Source: Hsuehochloa calcarea
Lineage: Eukaryota; Streptophyta; Magnoliopsida; Poales; Poaceae
Assembly: GCA_036346395.1 (NCBI GenBank)
Contig: CM070604.1
Span: forward strand, 44,419,662 to 44,483,661
Direction of reading: 5' to 3'
Length of the DNA stretch: 64,000 nucleotides
Shown here: in pieces, positions 54,107 to 64,000 of the stretch
Layout of the letters: each line of letters starts with the position of its first letter
Position numbering within the stretch: position 1 is the first letter of the stretch
The notes under the pieces: generated by a model
The model's database searches: none
What the model saw: only the letters and a program-made list of their open reading frames with translations
What the model was told of the DNA's origin: nothing
Program-made: the position numbers and the translations under genes

Positions 54107-55923
54107 GAGCCCACCTACGACCATACATGTCGTAGTACTGGTAGTCTAGTACCCCTAACCAGTACGCGACCTTCGAGTCTTCGACACGTGATCGTCTGCC
54201 TGGCGCCGTGGACTGGACATGGAATAAGAAACGTTTTCCCCGTCCCGTTTTTCCCGTCTTCAAGATTCACCGGATCCAGGTACGTAGCCGACTGACCGGC
54301 CACTCCGATGCGTGAGCACTGAGCGGCGACTTGTTTTCTGCTCTTGTTTACGGCAGACGAAGCTTTCGGGGGTAGAAGACAGCTAGCTAGCTGTGCATGC
54401 AGGAAATGCTGACTTGACTGAAGTATTTGTCTATTGCAGGATCGCCAAGGGTAGGCAGGATTAGGATCGATCGATGATAGGACAGCGGGGAAAGGGCCGT
54501 GTCGCGTTTTCCTATTTTTTAGGGCTAAGATTTGGCAATCACGGCCTCATGGTAAGCGACACCTGCAATTGAGAAGGGCGACTTATCCCGATCAAATCTT
54601 CACAGGATCGGATAAATTGTTCGCTTCTGGGATGCACAGCATTCTTAGAAACCATCCGTTCGATGTACGTATGCGATTGTGCATCCCTTTCCTGCTCGAT
54701 CTACAGTCTGCTAGTAGCACTGCAATATAGCATATCCGTGGAAAGATTCAAAGATTGTGTGCATGCAGGCCGGTGAGAACGACAGAGCAAGAGAGATTCA
54801 AAGATATGTGTGCATTAGGCCCGTGAGAACGACAGAGTGCAAGAAATGGAGAAAGTGCGTGAGACTGATAGCATCGCGCGAAAAAGTCTCCGTGGCGCCC
54901 AACCGAACAAAAACCTCCCGGTCTGACCAGTAACCACCAAGAGAATCTACAATACTCCACGTTATTTGTTACTAAAGTGTTACCATATCAGCATTTAGCT
55001 GATATAGAGTAGATAATGTGATGTTATTTCTAGATGAAAAAACTGACAAATTGTTAATAACAAGACACAATAAACAACCAAATACTCTACTATTATTTGT
55101 TACCTGAAAACACGTTTTATGGGTTCCATTGTCTCCAAGCAAAATATCCACTAGATCACTTGTGCGGCCCGACTTCATTGTTGATATAATAAATGAGCCA
55201 AAACATGTAGGCTACAAAGTTGTACTTCATTATTGATCATCAAGAATCATGCACACTTGTAACAATTAAAATCTTAGACACAATCTCAAAAAATAATCCA
55301 TTAGAAGACCTGTTTTTTATTATTAGATTTGGTACTCTAGTCAGATCAAAGAAGTTCACCTCACCACAAATTGTGTGCGCCTAGCGGCTACATCTACTTG
55401 GATATTTTTACGAACTCGATCCGGCGAATCGTGGCATTGTGCCCATGCGTGATCGAAAGCGCTCGACTTGCAGGTGCTCGCGGCTGGTAATACTCTCGCT
55501 TTACGTGAGCTTTTTGTCGTTTGACTTCTAAAGGTTGCACAAGTTGTGAGCATAATGTGAGCAGCAGAGGTGGCCAAATGGCGGTGGGCTGAAGTTGTTA
55601 AATTTGAACCCCTTCTGAAGGAAGAAAATGTATTCCGGGTTTTGCTTCATAAATCTATCTTCTTACCTGTGGTAGGTAGTAATAGAGGTCATTGCAAGCG
55701 AACTCCTTAAAATTTATGTTCGTACTTTTGATAAACCTCAAAAAATTTAGTGCAAACATCTGCAAAATAGTTAGAATAGTCTAAATCTATAGCATCATTG
55801 AGAAGTTGGAGAATATTAGCAAATCATTGAATTTTAAATCTATGACATAAATAAATGCAAATGCATATAGGAATGTGATTTATTTCTAATATTTTAAGTA
55901 TTTAGTTTTCATAGCAACCATAG
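54107..55923. other. intergenic DNA right of the MULE
   Basis: No convincing gene. A 50-bp imperfect tandem duplication (GATTCAAAGAT...GAGAACGACAGAG) starts at 54745 and 54795. A minus-strand frame (55178-55110) reads KSGRTSDLVDILLGDNG and runs into a good donor (CAG/GTAACA); it could be an orphan exon, but I recognise no family. Confidence 0.4.
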
Positions 55924-56553
55924 TGTAACACCCCAAAATTAGCTTTTAGTTCAAATGGCCAAAAATATGGAATTTTTTAAACTTTTTAATGTGTCTTGTT
56001 GAGATCCGAATTTCTCTGAGTTTGGTTTGTGGATATTTGTCGAGGTATAAATTTTAAGAAATCAATTAGCGAAGTCAACCCTAAATTAGATCAATAAAAC
56101 CTGAAAATAAGTAAAAGTTTAAATCTAAATCTAATCGGCAATCGATAATTTGAATTCGAACCTGAGATAAAAAAAAGAAAAATAAAATAAAACGAAACCT
56201 TGAAATCCGGTCTGGGCCGAAAACCATATGTCCAAACACGCTTCTCTGTTTTCTTTTCTTCTTTCTTTTCTCTTTCTTTCTTATCTCTTCTTTTCCTTCT
56301 CAGCCGGCCCGGGCTGCCTTTCCGGCCCAGCCCCTAGCCTTCCTTGGCCCACCCCCTCCACGAGTGCCTCAACCCAGCACCTGGTCTCAACCCATTTCAC
56401 CTGACACAACCATTGTCACCTTGCCGCCATTGTGCTAGCATCACGCTCGTCGCCATAGTGTCGCAGGAGTTCGCCGCCACCCCCCATCCCGCAGGCCCGC
56501 TCCGCGTCGCGTCCAAGCCATTGTACCACGTCACACCACCACTGCACCGTTTG

Positions 56554-56865
56554 TGAAGGGATACAGATAGGCAGCGCTAGCTGGTAATTCATTATAGATT
56601 ACCACGTAAACCAGGATGCCATGCAAGAAAGAGATCATAGATCGTTACCACTAGACGTGCAGTGCAGCGGAAGAGAGTTGAAGCAGCCTGATCCAATGTA
56701 GAGCACGTCGCTGAAGCGGTCGAAGTCGATCATCCAGTTTAGTCGATCGTCCTTGGTGACGATCGTCTCCTCCAGCAACCAATGGAGTTCCTCGCAAAGG
56801 TCGTGGATCGTCCTCAAGTGCAACAGCAACCGCAGTAGCGTCTCTACGGTATCCACACGTCCAGG
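56554..56865 (-). repeat. terminus of an Angela-like LTR, truncated
   Basis: About 312 bp aligned with 8534-8845 (start TGAAGGGATACAG, shared GTCCTCAAGTGCAACAGCAAC). Similarity stops abruptly where the gypsy LTR begins. Confidence 0.7.
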
Positions 56866-57844
56866 TGATGATCTCTGTTATCCCGATCTTTCGGTGAGAG
56901 GGGTAAATTACGATTGGATGACGGTCAACTCTCACGATTCAGGCTACGAACACAGCACGCACAAACCAAGCAATCGCTGAACTAACCACCAGGTCGTTAT
57001 CAACCGTGCCAAAGACCTGGTTGACCTGATCACGAGGATCAATTCCTGCAAGCAATCGAAGAACAAGCAAGAACGAGGTAAAAAGCAATCTGAATTGCAA
57101 ATATATGATTGAGTTCAAAAGGTGGGATTCCGTGGGGGTCCTTTATGGTTGGTCTAGTCGACACAAGCAAAGAACGAGAGTTTTCATAATAGAGAAACTA
57201 ATCAAACGAAATCCGAGTTCTGGCAAAAGGAGACGACGGCTCCTATATAGGGAGATGGCCAGGGGTGGCGGCCAGCAAAATGGATGCACGCCCCTAGAGT
57301 TACAAGGCCCATGGGCCCAAGTGGAGGTGGCGCAGCACCCTTTTGACTCAGACTCAGAAATAGACATAGACTCTTTTAACGATTGTGGCCGGCTCGGATG
57401 GATTTTGATAATGAGCTTGGATCCGTTGGAAAGTAGACTTGATAGGATTTCCATGAAGTCCTGAATCACCCCAAACGGAGTTCGTATGACGAAGTTACGA
57501 CCGTTTGAACTTAGTACTATCGCAGTAGTCCGAATTCGAATCCAGAACGACCCAACTGGAACTCTTGCTTGACATGGACCCAAAGTGAAGTGGTGACCTC
57601 CATTATGCCTTCCATGTATATCCATGACTCCACAAGCCTCTCCTTGGTCCATTCCCATATTCCTAAGCTCAATTAAATCACTTGCATTAGGTAGCGGTTT
57701 ATTCTCAACAATATATAAACATCGGAACGAATTCACCTGGTAATTAAAGTTGGCGAGCACGAGCTCGGGTAAGAGGTCCTTGTACTGATTGTGGATGAGT
57801 TGTGTGTAGGTGTGGCTGTATCCATAGTAGGGATGTCCCCATCA
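56866..57844 (-). repeat. 3' LTR of a minus-strand gypsy element, about 979 bp
   Basis: On the minus strand it starts TGATGGGGACATCC after a polypurine tract (AAGAAGGGGAGGA) and ends GAGATCATCA, with TGATG/CATCA mirror ends. No second LTR is present to confirm this. A 205-codon open frame through it is read-through from pol, not a gene. Confidence 0.55.
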
Positions 57845-60236
57845 TCCTCCCCTTCTTGCATTTGAGTCGTCCTCAACTCAAGCGCATCCTCTTCCCACAA
57901 GTATGGCTTTAAATCTGCAATGTTAAATGTGAGACTAACCCCAAAATCTGCAGGCAGTTCAAGCTTGTATGCATTATCATTAATCTTTTTTTAACACTTT
58001 GAAAGGACCATCAGCTCTGGCATCAATTTTGACTTTCTCAATTCAGGGAACCTATCTTTTCTCAAGTGCAACCAAACAAGATCACCTGGTTCAAAAGTTA
58101 GATGTTTTCTCCCCTGACTACCAGCAAGTTTATATTTAGCATTCATGCGCTCTATATTCTCCTTGGTTGTCTCATGCATTTTTAAAATCAATTCAGCACA
58201 TTGTTTAGCATCAAAATTCAATTTCTCAGAAGATGGAAGAATCATTAAATCAATTGGAGTATGAGGCATAAAACCATAAACAACCTCAAAAGGGCACATC
58301 TTGGTAGTAGAATGCAATGAACGATTATAAACAAACTCAATATGAGGCAAGCATTCTTCCCACATTTTTAAATTCTTTTTCAACACAGCCCTAAGCATTA
58401 TAGATAAAGTTCTATTCACAACTTCAGTTTGTCAATCAGTTTGGGGATGACAACTAGTAGAAAATAACAGCTTAGTCCCCAATTTTGCCCATAAAGTTCT
58501 CCAAAAGTGGCTAAAAAATTTAGCATTACGATCTGAAACTATAGTATTAGGTACACGATGTAAGCGAACAACTTCACGAAAGAATAAATCAGCAATATGG
58601 GCAACATCATTACTCTTATGATATGGTATAAAATGAGCCATCTTAGAAAATCGATCAACAACCACGGATATACTATCCCTCCCCTTCTGTATTCTAGACA
58701 ATCTTAAAACAAAGTCCATCGAAATATCTTCCCATGGAACGCTAAGAACAGGTAGAGGCATGTATAAACCATGAGGATTAAGTCATGACTTAGCTCTTTG
58801 ACATGTAGTGCAGCGAGCAACATAGCGCTCGACGTCCCGTCTCATCTTTGGCTAAAAGAAATGATTAGCAAGTATATCCTCTGTTTTCTTCATCCTAAAG
58901 TGTCCCATCAGCCCGCCTCCATGCGCTTCCTGTAACAACAACAAACGAACAGAGCTAGCTGGAATACATAGCTTGTTAGCTCTAAACACAAACCCATCAT
59001 TAATGATAAATTTGTTCCACGTTTTTCCTTCTTTACAATTCAACAATACATATGTAAAATCAGCATCATGCACATATAGCTCTTTAATAGTCTCTAATCC
59101 AAAAAAAATTGAAGTCAAGTTGTGAAAGTATGGTATATCTCCTAGACAAAGCATCAGCAATAACATTCTCCTTTCCCTTCTTATGTTTTATGACATAAGA
59201 AAAAGACTCAATAAATTCAACCAACTTTGCATGTCTACGGCTAAGTTTACTTTGACTTCGAATATGCTTTAAAGATTCATGATCAGAGTGTATAACAAAT
59301 TCTTTGGGCCATAAGTAATGTTGCCAAGTTTCTAAAGTTCGAAATAATGCATATAATTTCTTATCATAAGTAGAATAGTTCAAATTAGGCCCACTCAATT
59401 TCTCACTGAAATATGCTATAGGTTTACCTTCTTGTAACAACACGCCACCTAAACCAATTCCACTAGCATCACATTCTAGTTCAAAAGTCTTATTAAAATC
59501 AGGTAGTTGGAGTTGGAATAGAGGTGCATGTGTTAACTTATCTTTCAGCGTGGTGAATGCGTTCTCCTGTGCAGCGCTCCACACAAATGGCACGCCCTTC
59601 TTAGTGAGCACATTCATTGGTGCAGCGATGGTGCTGAAATCCTTCACGAAGCAGCGATAAAATCCAGCAAGTCCTAAAAAGTTTCGCACCTATGTGACCG
59701 TGTTAGGAGTCGGCCAACTCTGTATTACTTCAACCTTGGCTTAATTAACTTCAATTCCCTGTGGAGTAACAACATAGCCAAGAAACGCGACTCGATTGGT
59801 GCAAAAGGTGCACTTCTCAAGGTTACCGAACAAACGTGCACCACGTAAGGCATTAAAAACAACACGTAAATGGTCACGATGTTGCTCTAACGATTTACTA
59901 TATATCAATATATCATCAAAATAAACCACCACAAATTTACCAATGAAAGTACGCAAAACTTCGTTCATTAATCTCATGAAGGTACTAGGTGCATTAGTTA
60001 AACCGAAAGGCATCACTAACCACTCATATACACAGAACTTAGTTTTGAACGCTGTTTTCCATTCATCTCCTAATTTCATGCGAATTTGGTGATATCCACT
60101 ACGCAAGTCTACTTTAGAAAATAAAATAAAGCCACTTAATTCATCAAGCATGTCTGTAATACTACGAAATTTATTCGGGTGAATAGGAGAGTTTTCGGGA
60201 GAAAGAATTAAACAGGGATTACAATTTTCAGGGATC
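57845..60236 (-). pseudogene. Ty3/gypsy pol, RT to integrase, 5'-truncated
   Basis: On the minus strand: RT with LRSGYHQIRM, MPFGLTNAPSTFMRLMNEVL and VYFDDILIYS (60313-59741); RNase H with FELECDASGIGLGGVL and ENVIADALSRR (59689-59084); the HHCC-type HGGGLMGHFRMKKT (about 58910); the integrase core with DISMDFVLRLSR, VVDRFSKMAHF and NTIVSDRNAKF (58761-58432); then IEFVYNRSLHSTTK and GDLVWLHLRKDRFPELRKS. A run of seven Ts at about 57986-57992 is a frameshift, after which LTFNIADLKPYL continues. Stops separate the blocks. Everything upstream of the RT fingers is lost at about 60236. Confidence 0.85.
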
Positions 60237-62174
60237 ACAAGGGGGTTTCTGCGAATTCCCGACAACCTGGGCCTTGGGCCACGGCCCATGTGGCCCAATA
60301 GGGGGCCGGCCAAAGGGGGGATGACCTTCCCCCAAAAACCCTAAACCCCCTTCCCCCTTCCCCCTTTCCCCCACTTGGAGCCGCCACCCTCCTCCCTGCC
60401 GTGCGCCACTTTCTCTTTCCCCCTGCGTCATATTTGTTTGTCAGATTTGGGTAAGTTTCATATGTTTTCTGATCTGTCCACCTTTTAGAAAGTTGTAGCC
60501 CTTGGTCTTAGCTTTCTTTAGGCACCAAGATCATCTAATTTGGAGTTACGGTTTATGAGATATGGTAGTTTTACCGCAACTGTTCAGGAGAGCTGATGTG
60601 ATTTGGCAGATTGTCTTGTCGGGCCAGTTTCGATTCTTTAGAGGCCAAATCTTATGTTTTCTTCTCCTAGAGTCTTTTTCCTGAGGTAGTTAGCTTTCTT
60701 TTGGCACTGAGATCACGATATTCCGCCTTACGGTTTAGGAGATATGGATTTTTAACCGCACACTGTTTTGTCTGTCTGAGATCTGGGGACTGTGGGTTTG
60801 TTCCTCATTTTTGATCTAGTTAGATTCCGATTCAGAACTTCCACCCAAATAGGTTATTGTAGCCCTTTAAATTATATTTCCAAGTTGATAAAGATCACCT
60901 CCATTAGATCAGTAGATTGAAAGTTACATCAATTTCTTTGTTACTATTCTGTAATCTGGGCAGATGTCTGTCAGTTGCTTTCAAATATTGTTTAGCCCAC
61001 TGTTTTTGCCGAATCTAAGAACCCCATCAACTAGATTTTTGTAGTCTGGTTCGCTAATATTAATTGAGTACTAGTTTCAAGTCGTTTTGAGTTACAGATA
61101 TTTAATTACGATTTTTCTCGTATCGTCGATCAAAAGGGCTAAAATTGGGCTGATTAGTTAATTCGTAATTTTGAGTCTTTGGTTATATTGGTTAGCTAGA
61201 GGGTTTTGGTAAAATGCTTGTATCCTTGTCATGTCTTGTTATTCTTATTTCGAATAAATATTTGTGTAGGCGGTGGGGCAGTGAGTGGAGAAACACCGTC
61301 GTTACCTCCTAACACGTCACAGCGCGGAAGGCAAGTACCTTGTTTTATCATAATGAATAGTGATGATTATGTGTGGATGAATTGTTAGACTTGCTATTCA
61401 TGTTCGTATGCTATGTATATTTCTTTATTATGATGTGATAAGAGTTCATTGCATGAAGTTCATTCCGTTTATGCATTTGTTTCATGTTGTCCACGGAAGT
61501 GGAAATTTGTAAGTCCCATCAATTCCAGTATGGGCATGTAAGACCCACCACTCCAATGTGGGCAATCTTGGACATCCGCATGAAACGTTCTTCATACGGA
61601 ATTTGGGTCCCTGGACTTTGCTAAGTACGGGCTTAAGTGAACACCGACGGGTGTGTCACTCACTATACCGGTATAAGTTGTGAGCAGTCCATTCTTTCAT
61701 TGCATTATTCCATTCCATTCATTCCCGTATATGTTCGGAGATGTTTTTCCCAAGTTGATTGTGTTTGTTTTGTTCACTTAATATTTCTGTTATTCGTTAA
61801 AGTACTTGCTGAGTCTTTGGCTCATCCTTGCTTTGTATGTTTTATTTAGGTAAATGAGGAAGAAGGCAAGACCTTTTGAGGGGTAGTTCAGCACGCTGCA
61901 CATCACCTTTATCAAACCAGATTAACTATTGTTATCTTTCAGTCATGTCAACTATTTGATAAATTTCCAAATTGTAATAATCCAATTTTGGTAATGCCTA
62001 CCGTACGTTTTATTATGAATGTTTTCCATTCCTCCCCATGAAACTGTTAATCGTTTATCGTCGTTCCTTATGGAATATTGTTAATTGAGCCTGATTAACC
62101 TGGTATTGTTGTACACTCTTATTATTTATTATATTTAATTGACATCTTGGCTTCCAAATAGCCAGGGTGTTACA
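60237..62174 (+). other. right part of the broken TGTAACACCCC LTR
   Basis: No coding. See the parent LTR entry. The junction with the gypsy fragment is placed within about 20 bp. Confidence 0.5.
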
Positions 62175-63157
62175 TGGGCCGAGCACCGGCGGCCGAAGGC
62201 CGGGCCGCCAGGGAGGTGGGGGCGGCGTTGGGAGGAAGGGATGGCAAGGGAGGTGGGCAGCGCTGGGTGGTGAGGCAGCTAGGGAGGGGAGGGCAACACT
62301 GGGTGGTGGGACGGTGCTGGGAGGTGAGGCAGCCAGGGACGAGGGCGGCACTGGGTGGTGGGGCAGCCGGGGAGGTGAGGCGGCGCTGGGAGCGAAAGGG
62401 GAAAGGAGGAGGCGACGCTGGGAGCGGAAGGGGAAAGGAGGCGGCGTCCAGGGAGGTGGGGCGTCGCTGGGTGGTGAGGCGGCTAGGGAGGAGGGCAGCG
62501 CTGGGTGGTGGGGCAGTGCTGGAAGGTGAGGCGGCCAGGGACGAGGGTGGCGCTGGGTGGTGGGGCGGCCGGGGAGGTGAGGTGGCGCTAGGAGCGGAAG
62601 GGGAAAGGAGGAGGCGGTCAGGAGGAGGTGAGGCGGCGCTGGGATCTGAAGGAGAATGGCGGAGGCAGTCAGAAGGAGGGTGAGGCGGCGCTGGGAGCTG
62701 AAGGGGAAAGGAGGAGGCGGTCGATTGGAGGGTGAGGCGGCGCTGGAGTTGAAGGGGAACGGAAGAGGCGGTCGAGAGGAGGGTGAGGCGGCGCTGGGAG
62801 CTGAAGGGGGCAGGTGAAAGGGGATTAGGGCAGTCGGGAGATCGAATTGGGAGCTAAAGGGGGAAGGAAATTGGGAGGGGGAGTCGGGAGGGAAGGTTGG
62901 CGCCTATTTTTTCGGCCGCGCGCCAACCTATGATAAGTATTCCCGGCAGTTAGGATGACTTAGTTGATATTTTTTAGGGCAAATATATTGTAGCTAACGT
63001 TAAAATATTACCGGTAGATAAATTGTTCTAGAAAAAAAATTATTTCCAACAGATAATAAGACCTTGAAAATCTTGGATATTGCTGGCACATGTTTTGCCA
63101 CTAATCCAATTTTTCCCCGGCAGATAATTACCCTTAATATTATGCCATGGTGTAGTG
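62175..63157. mobile_element. 3' end of a CACTA (En/Spm) transposon, truncated
   Basis: The right end reads ...CCATGGTGTAGTG (complement CACTACACCATGG) at 63145-63157, the canonical CACTA terminus. Several subterminal words related to CCGGCAGATAAT occur near 62943, 63010, 63047 and 63116, as expected of transposase-binding repeats. No matching left CACTA end exists at 62175, so the element is truncated against the LTR. No transposase is visible. Confidence 0.6.
62190..62890 (+). repeat. G-rich imperfect tandem repeats
   Basis: About 700 bp of GGGAGGTGGGGCGGCGCTGG-like words repeat with variable spacing. All frames are open here because of composition. Confidence 0.75.
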
Positions 63158-63194
63158 TCCATTGCTTTCACGATTGTCATGGCGCATCCAATTG

Positions 63195-64000
63195 TGTAAC
63201 ATCCCAAAGTCAGGTTTGTATTTCAAATGTATAAAAATGAGAAGGATTTAAACTTTTGATGCACCTTGTTGTCATTTGATTTTTCTAGATTTTCTTTCAA
63301 AAGTTTTGTGCATTTTGAAAACCAAATGCATTAATTACTAGAAACATAATCCTGTAAGAATTTTAAAACAAATCTTGTGAACAGTGCATGGAAATAATTT
63401 TAGTAGCTTTTGTATCATCTTAGTGACTCCTCTAAAAATTTTAATAATTTTAAGAATTTATTTACCATTTTAAATTGGCCAGTCAAACCTGTTAATCCAA
63501 AGTCAAACCCCTAAATAAGAGAATTGAAAGAAATTTATAGAAAAAATCACTTCATTAAAAACTCTAAAAATTTTAAACAAGGTTTTTCATAGAGTCAGTA
63601 GACTCCTACAAAAATGTTAGAATTTTTGGAGCTACAAAACTCTGTCTAAAAATTCCCTTTCTCTCTTTGTATTTTTTATCAAAAATCAGAACACACTGTT
63701 CATCCGACCGGACCCGACCTCTGGTCTGACCGAGCCGAACTCGACTCGATCGAACCACTTATCTAGATCTGACCGTGCCACCTTCCTTCTGCCACCGACG
63801 TGTGGGGCAAACTTGCCTTCTCATCTTCTCCACGCGGCCGACGCAGCCGTGCCAGCGCAGCGCCATTGCCAGTGCGACCGCAAGCTCGCGCCAGCACACC
63901 CTGTCTCGCCCCCGGTTTAAGACCGTGCACCCATGGTTTGGCCGTGTCTCCCGCACTCACCCATGCTCCGTCGTCTCAGCATCACCTCGACGCATCCATG
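63195..64000 (+). mobile_element. start of another TGTAACA-type LTR, leaving the window
   Basis: Begins TGTAACATCCCAAAGTCAGG and loosely resembles the start of the 55924 LTR (TTAAAC, CTTGTTG). GGTCTGACCGA-type words occur at 63720-63770. The end is not in view. Confidence 0.5.

Larger units (their letters stand above)
55924..62174 (+). mobile_element. large gypsy-type LTR (about 2.5 kb) broken by nested insertions
   Basis: Starts TGTAACACCCC (55924) and ends GGGTGTTACA (62174), which are mirror-image ends. The outer pieces are 55924-56553 and about 60237-62174. An imperfect repeat of about 180 bp (TAGCTTTCTTTWGGCAC ... GAGATATGG) lies at 60500-60760. Flanks CATAG and TGGGC do not match, and no PBS follows, so this may be a recombinant solo LTR. 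Confidence 0.6.

Noticed and set aside
57143..57760. 205-codon minus-strand open frame
   Set aside because: Read-through of gypsy pol into its LTR. The PPT-LTR boundary lies upstream of it, and it has no domain.
62167..62683. 120- and 169-codon Gly/Arg-rich frames
   Set aside because: Products of the G-rich tandem repeat; no stops occur in any such sequence.

Overview
This window is nuclear DNA of a plant, almost certainly a grass (Poaceae). The evidence is the intron-containing genes with GC-rich first exons, Angela/BARE-type and Sirevirus-type copia elements, Reina-type chromovirus gypsy elements, a PIF/Harbinger element with captured exons, a long-TIR Mutator-like element carrying a plant mobile domain gene, and a CACTA end. 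I cannot name the species. Transposable elements occupy most of the 64 kb. I can support only two host protein genes as complete models.

Layout. (1) 1-581: the 3' end of a small copia element with a 130-bp LTR. (2) 1195-16737, plus strand: a six-exon gene for a single-RRM RNA-binding protein of 291 aa. Its fourth intron is 11.9 kb long because a Reina-like gypsy element (4653-15905, TSD GGACC) inserted there. That element was itself hit by a Pack-type PIF/Harbinger element (4912-6989, TSD TAA) and by an Angela-like copia element in reverse orientation (8534-12423). (3) 18274-41603: a 23-kb nest whose outermost layer is an old minus-strand copia-like skeleton with about 210-bp LTRs. Inside it are two solo LTRs of one Sirevirus-like family (18780-20440 and 21085-23551, the second carrying a 708-bp TRIM), a solo Angela-type LTR (24806-26446), and an internally deleted LTR element (29807-40702, TSD CTCTA). 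A gag-only LTR retrotransposon (29845-37792, TSD GACTA) sits in that last element.

(4) 42887-44485, minus strand: a two-exon family-1 glycosyltransferase of the UGT85 type (489 aa) with an intact PSPG box but with Ser where the catalytic-dyad Asp is expected. (5) 44905-54106: a 9.2-kb Mutator-like element with TIRs of more than 400 bp and a 9-bp TSD, inserted about 420 bp upstream of the UGT start codon. It holds a decayed plant mobile domain gene on the plus strand facing a decayed MuDR-type transposase on the minus strand. (6) 55924-62174: a large LTR broken by an Angela-LTR terminus and a minus-strand gypsy pol fragment. (7) About 62175-63157: the end of a CACTA transposon next to a G-rich repeat tract. 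(8) 63195-64000: the start of another LTR that leaves the window.

The two host genes are convergent (RRM plus, UGT minus) and are separated by roughly 26 kb of mostly transposon DNA. They share no evident pathway. The main biology here is how nested transposons reshaped one gene's intron and another gene's promoter region. All motif and boundary calls were read by eye. Family names rest on recognised protein and LTR motifs, not on database searches.
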